NCBI GenBank assembly: GCA_964244655.1
Contig: CAXTJU010000063.1
Coordinates: 1-19,604, forward strand
Reading direction: 5' to 3'
From: LMUY01 sp964244655
GTDB taxonomy: Bacteria > Pseudomonadota > Alphaproteobacteria > Acetobacterales > Acetobacteraceae
Length of the DNA stretch: 19,604 bases
Positions 7,665 to 15,269 of the stretch are shown one piece after another. Below the pieces are notes generated by a model, which worked only from the letters and a program-made list of their open reading frames with translations, was not told the DNA's origin and did not search any database. Within the stretch, counting starts at the first letter, position 1, and the number at the start of each line of letters is the position of its first letter. The position numbers and the translations under genes were made by a program.

Positions 7665-8381
7665 ATGTGTGGCCGCTTCGCCTCCGTGCTACCGCCCCAC
7701 GCGGTGCAAGCCCTATTCGGCGCCGCCGGCGCGCTGCCCAACGTCGCGCCGTCCTGGAACGTGGCGCCCTCGCAGGACGCCATGGTGGTGCGCCGCCATC
7801 CGGACACTGGCGAGCGGCGGCTGGACCTGCTGCGCTGGGGGCTGGTGCCGGGCTGGACCAAGGATTTGAAGGCCGCCCGCAAGCCGATTAACGCCCGCTC
7901 GGAAACGGCCGCCGGGTCCGGCATGTTCCAGGCGGCGCTGGCGGCGCGGCGCTGCCTGGTGCCGGCGGACGCGTTCTACGAGTGGCGCGCCGACCCGGAC
8001 GGCAAGCAGCCCTTCGCCATCGCGCGGCAGGACGGCCAGCCGCTCGCGTTCGCCGGGCTGTGGGAGGGCTGGCGCAGCCCGGACGGCGAGACGCTGCGCA
8101 GCTTCGCCATCCTGACCACGGCCGCCAACGCCACCATGCGCCCCCTGCACGAGCGCATGCCGGTGATCCTGGAGCCGCAGGATTGGCCGGCTTGGCTGGG
8201 CGAGGCTCCCGGCGAGCCCGAAACGCTGTTGCGCCCGGCCGCGGACGACGTGCTGCGGCTGTGGCCGGTCAGCCGGGCGGTCAACGCCGTGCGCAACCAG
8301 GGGCCGGCGCTGCTGGACCGCATCGACGACCCGGCAGCGCCGCCGCCCAGCGACGCGCCGGCCGGCACGAACCCCGCCTGA
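7665..8381 (+). CDS. SRAP-domain (YedK/HMCES) abasic-site DNA-protein crosslink protein
   Basis: The protein traps abasic sites in single-stranded DNA through a thiazolidine bond to the N-terminal Cys, shielding them from error-prone processing. The family's key residues are visible: Cys2 (MCGRF, exposed once Met1 is removed), Asn76 in PINARSE, Glu106 in FYEW and His162 in RPLHERMP. These match Cys2, Asn75, Glu105 and His160 of E. coli YedK. The Trp-rich WGLVPGW and RCLVPADAFYEW blocks are also typical. At 238 aa the length is normal, with a Pro/Asp-rich disordered tail. The MCGR start is fixed by the chemistry; GGAG lies eleven bases upstream, so initiation may be weak. The 248 bases upstream, to the catalase remnant, hold no other gene I can support. 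It converges on the following hydrolase with a 12-base gap. Confidence 0.93.
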   Translation: MCGRFASVLPPHAVQALFGAAGALPNVAPSWNVAPSQDAMVVRRHPDTGERRLDLLRWGLVPGWTKDLKAARKPINARSETAAGSGMFQAALAARRCLVPADAFYEWRADPDGKQPFAIARQDGQPLAFAGLWEGWRSPDGETLRSFAILTTAANATMRPLHERMPVILEPQDWPAWLGEAPGEPETLLRPAADDVLRLWPVSRAVNAVRNQGPALLDRIDDPAAPPPSDAPAGTNPA

Positions 8382-8393
8382 GCAACGCCCTGG

Positions 8394-9287
8394 TCACGTC
8401 CGCAGCAGGTGCGCCACGGCCTCCGCCACCGCGGCTGGCGCTTCCTGCGGCAGGTTGTGCCCGGTCCCCGGGATGACCCGGCGCTGGTACGGCCCGCTGA
8501 AATGCGCGGCATGGCCGGCCGAGTGCGCCGCGGGCGAGACGCCGTCATCGGCGCCGTGCAGCACGATGGCGGGCACGGCGATGGCAGGGCGGGCCGCCAA
8601 GCGGCGCTCGACCGGTTCGGCCGCCGGGTCGCCTGGGACCAGGCCGAAGCGGTGGCGGTAGGAGTGGATCACGACATCGACGAAATCCGGGTTGTCGAAC
8701 GCGGCGGCCGTTTGCTCGAACGCCGCGCCGAAGTCCCAGTTTGGCGACCACTCCTCCCACAGCAGCCGGCAAAACGCCCGTCGGTCCTGCTGCAGCCCGG
8801 CGCGGCCCCGTTCGGAATGCAGGTAGTATTGGTACCACAGCCGCCGCTCCTGCTCCGGCGGCAAGGGGGACTCGGCGGCGGCGAGATCCTGGATGTTGTA
8901 GCCGCCGCAGCTCACCAGGCCGCGCACCCGCCCCGGCCACAGCGCGGCCACCACGCAGGCGGCCCGGCCACCCCAGTCATAGCCGGCCAGCACGGCCTGC
9001 GGCACCCGAAGCGCGTCCAGCAGCGCCAGCAAGTCCATGCCCAAGGCCGCTTGCTGGCCCGACCGGGGCGTGCCGGGTGAAAGGAACCGGGTGGGGCCGT
9101 AGCCGCGCAGGAACGGGACGATGACTCGGCAGCCCTGCCCTGCCAGGGCCGCGCCGGCCTCGTCATAGGCGTGAGCGTCATAGGGGAAGCCGTGCAGCAG
9201 CAGCACAGCGGGTCCAGCGGGCGGCCCAAGCTCCCAGTAGCTGACGCGAAGCGCTCCCGCATCGACCTGCCGCAGAGACCTATTCAC
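8394..9287 (-). CDS. Alpha/beta hydrolase with Asp nucleophile (dehalogenase/epoxide hydrolase type)
   Basis: About 297 residues with the full alpha/beta-hydrolase layout: oxyanion-hole LLLHGFPYD, PFLRGYGPT, nucleophile elbow LAGYDWGGRAA (Asp in place of Ser, Trp next to it), cap domain with WYQYYLHSERGR and NPDFVDVVIHSYRHR, acid loop LHGADDG, and catalytic His in PGTGHNLPQEAP. An Asp nucleophile with an adjacent Trp suggests a haloalkane-dehalogenase or epoxide-hydrolase mechanism through an alkyl-enzyme ester, not an esterase; the substrate is unknown. The start is set at the GTG at 9287 (NRSLRQVDAG), with GGA about ten bases upstream; a GTG at 9308 is the in-frame alternative. It is unrelated in position to the decayed hydrolase at the left end but has the same nucleophile type, so it could partly replace it. 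Confidence 0.82.
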   Translation of the reverse strand: MNRSLRQVDAGALRVSYWELGPPAGPAVLLLHGFPYDAHAYDEAGAALAGQGCRVIVPFLRGYGPTRFLSPGTPRSGQQAALGMDLLALLDALRVPQAVLAGYDWGGRAACVVAALWPGRVRGLVSCGGYNIQDLAAAESPLPPEQERRLWYQYYLHSERGRAGLQQDRRAFCRLLWEEWSPNWDFGAAFEQTAAAFDNPDFVDVVIHSYRHRFGLVPGDPAAEPVERRLAARPAIAVPAIVLHGADDGVSPAAHSAGHAAHFSGPYQRRVIPGTGHNLPQEAPAAVAEAVAHLLRT

Positions 9288-9376
9288 CAAGGGTTTTCCA
9301 TGAAGCACACGGATATGTGTTGAGCGGCATTGCGAATGGCCCTACGGTCCTGGCAACCCGTTTTGCTGAGGGCCGG

Positions 9377-9733
9377 ATGCATAACGATCCCGCAGTCCGA
9401 ACTGCCGACATCATCCCGTTCGTGGCCTTCGTGGGCGCCCGCGGCCATTTCACCGCGGCAGACAGAATGGAACTGCTGCAGTGGCAGGCGCAAGAGGCGC
9501 ACGAGATGCGGCTGGCCATCCACCGGCGGGTCGAAGGCGATCCGCCGGAGGTGGGCGAGTTCGCAAGCATCTATCCCCGGGACGACCTTTGGGCGGCATG
9601 GGGCGCCGTGCGCCAAGGCCGGAACATCAGCATCTGGCGCAGCCGGGACGGCCGGGACATCGGACGCTTCCCGACCATGACGGAGGCGCTCGCCGCCGTC
9701 AGCGGACGGTCGGGGCCGCGGTTACGGCGCTGA
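9377..9733 (+). CDS. Small protein of unknown function
   Basis: A 118-residue protein starting MHNDPAVRTADIIPF. The ATG at 9377 has GAGGG four bases upstream, a strong reason to prefer it over the earlier in-frame GTG at 9317. The middle is helical and Gln/Glu-rich (MELLQWQAQEAHEMRLAIHRRVEG), followed by WAAWGAVRQGRNISIWRSRDG, which looks like a beta hairpin. No TM helix, signal peptide or catalytic motif is evident and I do not recognise the family. Its last 35 bases overlap the 3' end of the convergent alpha-E gene. Codon use is GC-rich like the neighbours, which supports a real gene. Confidence 0.6.
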   Translation: MHNDPAVRTADIIPFVAFVGARGHFTAADRMELLQWQAQEAHEMRLAIHRRVEGDPPEVGEFASIYPRDDLWAAWGAVRQGRNISIWRSRDGRDIGRFPTMTEALAAVSGRSGPRLRR

Positions 9734-10757
9734 AGCCGGCGGCCTGCCCCTGCGACTGCGTGGGAGCCTCGCGCCCCTGCGGCTCCGGCCGCCAATCCCG
9801 GAAGAAGGCATAGCCGATCTCGCCGGCCAGCAGGATCAGGTCGCGTTGTAGCGCGTCTAGGAACTCGTGCAGCCCGCTGGTGACCAGTTGAGCCACGGAG
9901 TTGCCGGACAGCGCCGCCCGCACCTCCTCGATCCGCTCCAGCCCCGCCACGGTGCCGCGCAGGTTGTAGCGGCTGCGCAGCTGCATCAGGTGCCACTCGA
10001 CCTGGCTGACGCACAAGGTGACGCTGCGGGGAAAGGAGCGGTCGGACAGCAGGAACGCCACCACGTCCTGCGGCTCGAACCCAGCAGGAGCCACCCGGCG
10101 GAACGCGTGGTAGCCGGCCGCGGCCCGCAGTACCCCGCTCCACTGGATCAGCTCGGACAGCCGCCGTTCCTCGCCGCCCTGGCTGTGTAGCATGTGATAC
10201 TTGATATCGAGCAGCCGGGTGGTCTGGTCGGCGCGCTCGATCAGCCGGCCCAGCATGTAGAAGTTCCAGCCCTGGTCGCGGAAGAAGGTGCCCTCGGTGA
10301 TGCCGGTGTGGGCCTGCACGCCCTCCTTGAGCCGGGCGCAGAGCCGGGTCAGGTGGTCGCCCTCCAGCTCCTCCGCCTGGATCGCCAGCACGTCGCGGCG
10401 GAACACGTTCATGTGCATCCACATCTCCGTGCTGATCAGCGGGCGCAGGCTGCGGGCGTTGGTGCGGGCCGCGTCCATGGAGGCGGGAATGGAGGTCGGG
10501 TTGCCGCGGTCGAGCAGGTAAAACCGCTTGATGCCCTGAGGATCCAGGGACGCGCCGGTTTCCAGGTAGCGGCCCTCGTCGGCGTTGATGCGCAGCAACG
10601 CGCCCCAGGCCTCGTCCTCCCGACCGGGGCTTTCGAAGGTCTGGGTCACGTCGATCAGCCGGGCCAGGTTCTCGATGCGCTCGACGTAGCGCGCCATCCA
10701 GAACAGACCCTCGGCATAGCGCGCGAGCAGCTCGGTATCCCTTCCCTGGCCGCTCAT
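9699..10757 (-). CDS. Alpha-E domain protein (DUF403)
   Basis: A 352-residue, all-helical alpha-E protein. The opening LLARYAEGLFWMARYVERIENLARLIDVT is the family signature (the LYWxGRYxERAENxARLLDV pattern). It is followed by repeated helices with conserved Arg/Trp/His positions, such as WNFYMLGRLIERADQTTRLLD, itself a second copy of the same pattern. Its ATG overlaps the stop of the upstream ATP-grasp gene (ATGA), showing translational coupling. Comparative genomics (Iyer and colleagues) has linked alpha-E proteins with circularly permuted ATP-grasp proteins, transglutaminase-like proteases and proteasome-like peptidases in a predicted peptide-ligation or modification system; the biochemistry is unproven. 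No transglutaminase or proteasome-like gene lies in this window. The C-terminal tail (Gln/Ala/Pro-rich) looks disordered. Confidence 0.9.
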   Translation of the reverse strand: MSGQGRDTELLARYAEGLFWMARYVERIENLARLIDVTQTFESPGREDEAWGALLRINADEGRYLETGASLDPQGIKRFYLLDRGNPTSIPASMDAARTNARSLRPLISTEMWMHMNVFRRDVLAIQAEELEGDHLTRLCARLKEGVQAHTGITEGTFFRDQGWNFYMLGRLIERADQTTRLLDIKYHMLHSQGGEERRLSELIQWSGVLRAAAGYHAFRRVAPAGFEPQDVVAFLLSDRSFPRSVTLCVSQVEWHLMQLRSRYNLRGTVAGLERIEEVRAALSGNSVAQLVTSGLHEFLDALQRDLILLAGEIGYAFFRDWRPEPQGREAPTQSQGQAAGFSAVTAAPTVR

Positions 10758-12205
10758 TCGTCCACGAGCACCCAGGTGTCCTTCGAGCCGCCGCCCTGGG
10801 ACGAGTTGACGATCAGGCTGCCCTCCTTCATCGCCACCCGCGACAGCCCGCCGGGCAGCACCCAGGTGTCCCGCCCGGTGACGGCGAAGGGGCGCAAATC
10901 CAGGTGGCGCGGCCGCAACCCGCTGGAGGTGAGCGTGGGGGCCACCGACAAGTCAATGAGCGGCTGGCTGATCCAGTTGGCCGGGTCGGCGGCCAGGGCG
11001 GCACGTGCCACCTCCAACTCGGCGGCCGAGGCGCGCGGGCCGATAGTGATGCCGTAGCCGCCGGACTCGCCCACCGGCTTGACGACCAGGCTAGCCAGGT
11101 TGGCGAGCGTGAAGGCCAATCCCTCCGGCTCGCCGCAGATATGGGTTTCGACGTTGGGCAGGATGGCGTCCTCGCCGAGGTAGAACTTGATGATCCGTGG
11201 CATGTAGGCGTACACCGCCTTGTCGTCCGCGACCCCCGTGCCGACCGCGTTGGCCAGGCTGACGTTGCCGGCCCGCCAGGCGCCGATCAGGCCGGGCACG
11301 CCGAGCAGGCTGTCCGGGCGGAACACCGTCGGGTCCAGGAAATCGTCGCCGATGCGGCGATAGACGGTGTGCACGGGGCGCAGGCCCCCGGTGGTGCGCA
11401 TGAACACGCGTTCGTTCTCGACCAGCAGGTCGGCCCCTTCCACCAGCGGCACGCCCATCTCGCGGGCAAGGAAGACGTGCTCGAAATAGGCCGAGTTGTA
11501 GATGCCGGGGGACAGCAGCACGACTTGCGGGTCCGCGATGCCAGACGGCGCGATCTCCCCCATGGCGGCGCGCAACCGGCGGCCGTAGTCATCGACCGGG
11601 TGCAGCCGCATCCCGGCCATCAGGTCGGGGAAGGTGCGGCGCATCAGGTGGCGGTTCTCCACCACGTAGGACACGCCGGACGGGGTGCGCGCATTGTCCT
11701 CCAGCACGCAGAACGCGCCGTGGCGGTCCCGCACGATATCGACACCGCAGATGTGCACGTAGGTGCCGAACGGGACGGGGAAGCCCTCCATCTCGGGGCG
11801 GTAGTTGGGGTTGCCCAGCACCAGGGCCGCCGGCACCACGCCGGCCTTGAGGATGCGGCGCCCGTGGTAGATGTCCGCCAGGAAGCAGTTGAGCGCCTTG
11901 ACCCGCTGCTTGACCCCCGCCTCGATGTGCCGCCACTCGGAGGCGGTGATGATGCGGGGCAGGCAGTCGAACGGCAGGATGCGGTCGATCGCCTCGGCTT
12001 CGGAGTACACCGTGAAGGTGATGCCGAGATTGATGAGGTCATGCTCCGCCCCGGCCGCACGGGTGCGCAGCGCGTCCAGGCCGATGGAGGAGACCCGGCG
12101 GCGGATACGGTCGATGGCGCCGCTGTCCCCTGGCCGAGCGGTCAGCTCGCAGAAGTACAGGCCGGGGTCGTAGCTCGTGAAAGGGTCGTCAAGGCGTTCC
12201 GTCAT
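10754..12205 (-). CDS. Circularly permuted ATP-grasp protein (DUF404/DUF407 type)
   Basis: A 483-residue protein of the circularly permuted type 2 ATP-grasp family, predicted to activate a carboxylate with ATP and join it to an amine, possibly making short peptides. Family blocks in order: ITFTVYSEAEAIDRILPFDCLPRII, WRHIEAGVKQRVKALNCFLADIYHG, RPEMEGFPVPFGTYVHICGVDIVRD, the acidic VLEDNARTPSGVSYVVENR, LANAVGTGVADDKAVYAYMP, and the ATP/Mg-binding LVVKPVGESGGYGI. The length is standard. The ATG at 12205 lies 42 bases after the upstream OmpA gene with only a GGCAGG directly before it, so the start is slightly uncertain. Read-through from OmpA is possible because no terminator is seen between them. 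The product and partner substrate are unknown. Confidence 0.9.
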   Translation of the reverse strand: MTERLDDPFTSYDPGLYFCELTARPGDSGAIDRIRRRVSSIGLDALRTRAAGAEHDLINLGITFTVYSEAEAIDRILPFDCLPRIITASEWRHIEAGVKQRVKALNCFLADIYHGRRILKAGVVPAALVLGNPNYRPEMEGFPVPFGTYVHICGVDIVRDRHGAFCVLEDNARTPSGVSYVVENRHLMRRTFPDLMAGMRLHPVDDYGRRLRAAMGEIAPSGIADPQVVLLSPGIYNSAYFEHVFLAREMGVPLVEGADLLVENERVFMRTTGGLRPVHTVYRRIGDDFLDPTVFRPDSLLGVPGLIGAWRAGNVSLANAVGTGVADDKAVYAYMPRIIKFYLGEDAILPNVETHICGEPEGLAFTLANLASLVVKPVGESGGYGITIGPRASAAELEVARAALAADPANWISQPLIDLSVAPTLTSSGLRPRHLDLRPFAVTGRDTWVLPGGLSRVAMKEGSLIVNSSQGGGSKDTWVLVDE

Positions 12206-12247
12206 CCTGCCATACTGGGCGAGCGGACGAATGCAATCAATCCGGCG

Positions 12248-13363
12248 TCAGCGCAGGATGATGGCGACGCGGCGGTTCTGCGGCTCCCGCACCCCAGCGG
12301 CGGTTGCCACCAGCGGGCGGGTGTCGCCGAATGCCTGGATTTCGATCTCGGCTTTGGGTACGCCATCCCGCACCAGCTCGGCCGCGACGGCCTGGGCGCG
12401 GCGCAGCGAGAGGCCCTGGTTGTAGGCGGGGGTGCCGGAGCGGTCGGCGTTGCCCTGCACCTCGATGCGGCTCGCCTTGACGCGGGTGCTGTTCTGCGCC
12501 GCCTCCGCGACGATCTGACGCGCCCGCTCCGTCAGGTCAGCCCGGTCCCAGTCGAAAAACACGAGGTAGGTGCGGGTGGGGGCTACCACCGGCGCTGGCT
12601 GCGCGGGCCGGGCTGGCGGCGGTGGCGGGGCCGTGTCGAACGCGTAGCGCACGCCGAGCACCAGGCTGTGGTTGTAGTCGCTGTTCAGGTTGAAGTTGCC
12701 GGTGCCGGCATGGACCACGCCGTTGGCACCTGCCACGGCGATGTTGTCGGCTGCATGGAATGCCGGCCCGTCCAGCACGCCGTAGAAGCGATACTCCGCC
12801 GTCAGCGACAAGCCGGGCACCGGGGCGAGCGGGAAGGACAAGCCGAAGATGCCCTGGTAGGCGAAGTTCGTGGACCAGCCATGCGCCGCCAAAGCGAGGT
12901 TGTTCGCCGTGCCGTAAGAATGCACGTTGTACAGCTCGTTGTCCGCAATTCCCGCTCCCGCCCCGATGTACGGGTAAAGCCAGTTCAGGCCGATATCCAT
13001 GTCGAACAGGGCATTGACCGTGCCGCCGAACGCGAACTGGTCGCCGCCCGACGCGGTGGGGCCGGAGCCGTTGACGAAGCCGTTGATCTGCCGCACCCGG
13101 TTGTGCCGCACGTCGCCCTCGATCTCGATGCGCACGCCGTTGCCGAAGCCATAGCCCACGCTGCCGACGCCGATGCCGCCGATATCGGTGGCAAAGCCCT
13201 TCTGCACGAGGCCCAAGCCTGGCGAGGCGAGCACCCGCTCCTGCTGCAGGTAGTTCCCGCCGGCGCCGGCGCCGATGTAGAGGCCCTGGATCGGCTGGGC
13301 TGAGGCGACGATGGGCAGACCGAGGATGGTGGCAGCGAGCAACGAGGCGCGAAGGCGGGGCAT
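12248..13363 (-). CDS. OmpA-family outer-membrane protein, copy 1
   Basis: 371 residues. The signal peptide MPRLRASLLAATILGLPIVASA is predicted to be cleaved before QPIQGLYIGAGAGGN. An N-terminal beta-barrel of the OMP_b-brl type follows (about 23-250, alternating aromatic/glycine strands such as LSLTAEYRFYG and HSLVLGVRYAFD), then a Pro-rich linker, then a C-terminal OmpA domain (about 262-371) with the peptidoglycan-binding GNADRSGTPAYNQ and LSLRRAQAV motifs (Asp and Arg that clamp diaminopimelate). The ATG at 13363 was chosen because GGAGAG sits five to six bases upstream; a GTG at 13369 is less likely. It is a tandem paralogue of the next gene, with 95 of the last 110 residues identical by hand count. 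It probably anchors the outer membrane to the cell wall. Confidence 0.9.
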   Translation of the reverse strand: MPRLRASLLAATILGLPIVASAQPIQGLYIGAGAGGNYLQQERVLASPGLGLVQKGFATDIGGIGVGSVGYGFGNGVRIEIEGDVRHNRVRQINGFVNGSGPTASGGDQFAFGGTVNALFDMDIGLNWLYPYIGAGAGIADNELYNVHSYGTANNLALAAHGWSTNFAYQGIFGLSFPLAPVPGLSLTAEYRFYGVLDGPAFHAADNIAVAGANGVVHAGTGNFNLNSDYNHSLVLGVRYAFDTAPPPPPARPAQPAPVVAPTRTYLVFFDWDRADLTERARQIVAEAAQNSTRVKASRIEVQGNADRSGTPAYNQGLSLRRAQAVAAELVRDGVPKAEIEIQAFGDTRPLVATAAGVREPQNRRVAIILR

Positions 13364-13400
13364 GACCACTCTCCAAAGTCACTCCAGCCTTACGGCAGGA

Positions 13401-13415
13401 TGCGGCAAGGCCGCA
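13401..13415. repeat. Perfect 6-bp inverted repeat with 3-base loop
   Basis: TGCGGC-AAG-GCCGCA lies in the 5' leader of OmpA copy 1, between the terminator and its ribosome site. It could fold in the mRNA or serve as a small operator. No T-run follows it on the minus strand, so it is not itself a terminator for that direction. Confidence 0.4.
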
Positions 13416-13453
13416 ACAAACGAAGGAGCCGGCCCGATAATTGGACCGGCTCC
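13413..13453 (-). terminator. Rho-independent terminator of OmpA copy 2
   Basis: On the minus strand, GGAGCCGGTCC and GGGCCGGCTCC form a stem with one mismatch around a short AT-rich loop, followed by TTCGTTTGTT. It lies about 60 bases past the stop of the upstream OmpA gene and before the start of the downstream copy. The two paralogues are therefore largely transcribed separately. Confidence 0.75.
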
Positions 13454-13514
13454 CCCTTCAGGCAAACCGCGCAATGAGGCCAGACGACGCCACTGCGCGG
13501 GGAGGCTCAAGCGG

Positions 13515-14705
13515 TCAGCGCAGGATGATCGCGACCCGGCGGTTCTGCGGCTCGCGCACGCCGGGTGCGGTTTGCACCAACGGGCGGGTGTCGCCGAACG
13601 CCTGGATGTCGATCGCCGTGCGCGGCACGCCGTCGCGCACCAACTCAGCTGCGACCGTCTGGGCCCGGCGCAGCGACAGCTTCTGGTTGTACTGCTTGGT
13701 GCCGGACAGGTCGGCGTTGCCCTGCACTTCGATGCGGGTGGCCTGCACGCGGGTGCTGGCTTGGGCGGCTTCGGCGACGATCTGGCGGGCGCGGTCGGTC
13801 AGGTCGGCGCGGTCCCAGTCGAAGAACACCAGGTAGGTGCGGGTCGGGGCCTGCTGCACCACCGGCGCGGCGGGCGGCGGCGGCGGCGGGGTGGGCGTGC
13901 CAAAGGAGTACCGTACACCGGCCAGGATGCTATGGTTGAAGTCGTCCGTGGCAAACTTCTGCCTGGTGCCGATGGCGACACGGGGCGCGAAATACTGCTC
14001 CTTGATGGAGCGGCCGCCGACCTCACCCATGAAGCGATACTCGGCCGTGAGCGACAGGCCCGGCGTCAAACCATCAAGCGGGAACGCCACGCCGGCGATC
14101 CCCTGCACGGCAGCGTTGTCACTCTGGCCCGTGCTGCGCAGGAACTGCGCCGTGGTGCCGTTGGGGTTGACCGTGGTGACGTGCAGGTTGCTGTACTGGT
14201 TGTGCATGTAGCCGCCGCCAAACCCGATGTAGGGGTTCACGGGCGACTCGATGCCGTACGACCTGAGCGGCAAGTCATAAAGGATGTTGACGAGCGCCCC
14301 ATACTTGTATTCGTCGCCGCCAGTGGAGGTCGTCCGCAGGAAACCGGCGCCGCCGTTCTTCACCCGGTTGATCCGGTTGTCATAGCCGGCACCCTGCAAC
14401 TCGATGCGGAAGCCTGTCAGGAACGCGAGGTCCGGAAGGCCCACCTGCTCCACCAGTCGGCCGAGGCCGTATCCGACGCTGGCGACGACGACCGGGCCGG
14501 CGTCAAACCGGTAGTCCGTGCCGCGGCCGAAATTGGCTGGGCCGTTGCTGATGCTGCGTACCGCTTCGGTCTGCAGGATGTTGCCGCCGGCGCCAGCGCC
14601 GATGTAGAGGCCATCCGCTGGCTGGGCTTGGGCTGCCGGCGCGGCCAGGATTGCTGCGGGCATGGCCAGGACAGTCGCCGCCAGCAGCGCGTTTCGTAGC
14701 TTCAT
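13515..14705 (-). CDS. OmpA-family outer-membrane protein, copy 2
   Basis: 396 residues. The signal peptide runs from MKLRNALLAATVLAMP to AAQA, with cleavage predicted before Gln28 (QPADGLYIGAGAGGN), a mature N-terminus nearly the same as copy 1. The barrel (about 28-280) is longer and differs from copy 1 in its loops (for example NGGAGFLRTTSTGGDEYKYG and VNPNGTTAQFLRSTGQ). A poly-Pro linker leads to an OmpA domain with GNADLSGTKQYNQ and LSLRRAQTV peptidoglycan-binding motifs, ending VAIILR like copy 1. The start at 14705 is well supported by GAGGAGAGAGAG directly upstream. It has its own terminator downstream. Surface-loop divergence with a conserved cell-wall domain fits diversification after tandem duplication. 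Confidence 0.92.
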   Translation of the reverse strand: MKLRNALLAATVLAMPAAILAAPAAQAQPADGLYIGAGAGGNILQTEAVRSISNGPANFGRGTDYRFDAGPVVVASVGYGLGRLVEQVGLPDLAFLTGFRIELQGAGYDNRINRVKNGGAGFLRTTSTGGDEYKYGALVNILYDLPLRSYGIESPVNPYIGFGGGYMHNQYSNLHVTTVNPNGTTAQFLRSTGQSDNAAVQGIAGVAFPLDGLTPGLSLTAEYRFMGEVGGRSIKEQYFAPRVAIGTRQKFATDDFNHSILAGVRYSFGTPTPPPPPPAAPVVQQAPTRTYLVFFDWDRADLTDRARQIVAEAAQASTRVQATRIEVQGNADLSGTKQYNQKLSLRRAQTVAAELVRDGVPRTAIDIQAFGDTRPLVQTAPGVREPQNRRVAIILR

Positions 14706-14835
14706 TCTCTCTCTCCTCAAGACATGATCTGCACTCGCGCGCAGCCAACGGCCTGGCGGTCGATCGCTCGCTCCGCCGACTCTCGGTGAATGCACATTAC
14801 CACCATAAGCCCGCGGGAAATCCCTGGAGGAAGGC

Positions 14836-14864
14836 TACTGTGGCTAATTCCCCAATACTGTGGC
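14836..14864. repeat. Two 9-bp direct repeats, 20-base period, upstream of OmpA copy 2
   Basis: TACTGTGGC occurs at 14836-14844 and again at 14856-14864, so the starts are 20 bases apart, close to two helical turns. They lie about 130-160 bases upstream of the OmpA copy 2 start. The rest of the gene-free stretch 14706-14922 shows no ORF or RNA gene I can support, only a TAGACGATC pair (14883-14891 and 14924-14932) whose second copy overlaps the DUF1491 stop codon. A regulator site is possible; the promoter hexamers are not clear. Confidence 0.4.
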
Positions 14865-14922
14865 GACCGAGCAACATGAGCCTAGACGATCAAGCAACAG
14901 TGAATGACCGATCAATGAAATC

Positions 14923-15258
14923 TTAGACGATCTTGCCGCTGAATGGCGGCAGGTAGTCTGGCGCCTCGAACTCCAGCACCCACAGGTCAGGGTCGAAACC
15001 GCATTGGCGCGCCACGTAGGCATCTGCCGCGGATTCGCTCACCGGCGCTTCCCCGGTGCCGCGCAGCCAGGCAGCCTCGCCCTCGCCGGCCCGCACCTGG
15101 GACAGCACCACCAAACCGTCACGCCCGCGCAGCACCACCAGCACGCCGCCGGCGTCCGGGTCGCCGCTGCGGACCACCACACCGGCGCGCGCCGCACCCT
15201 GCCCCAGGCGCAGCGCCATCTGCACCCACAGCTTGGCCTTGACCCTCGGTTCGGACAC
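14923..15258 (-). CDS. DUF1491 family protein
   Basis: A 111-residue protein with the alphaproteobacterial DUF1491 pattern: SEPRVKAKLWVQMALR at the N-terminus, VVVRSGDPDAGGVLVVL, AAWLRGTGEAPVSESAADAYVARQ, and DPDLWVLEFE. The start is a GTG at 15258 with GAGG six bases upstream. It lies 11 bases after the quinone oxidoreductase stop on the same strand, so it is probably the last gene of that transcript. No signal peptide or TM helix is present. The family is uncharacterised; relatives are small soluble proteins of unknown function. Confidence 0.85.
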   Translation of the reverse strand: MSEPRVKAKLWVQMALRLGQGAARAGVVVRSGDPDAGGVLVVLRGRDGLVVLSQVRAGEGEAAWLRGTGEAPVSESAADAYVARQCGFDPDLWVLEFEAPDYLPPFSGKIV

Positions 15259-15269
15259 TCAGCGCCTCG

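Noticed and set aside
10904..13303. An 800-codon plus-strand open frame opposite the ATP-grasp and OmpA genes
   Set aside because: Low-complexity Ala/Gly/His/Arg/Asp translation typical of the antisense strand of GC-rich genes; the minus-strand genes have strong family motifs.
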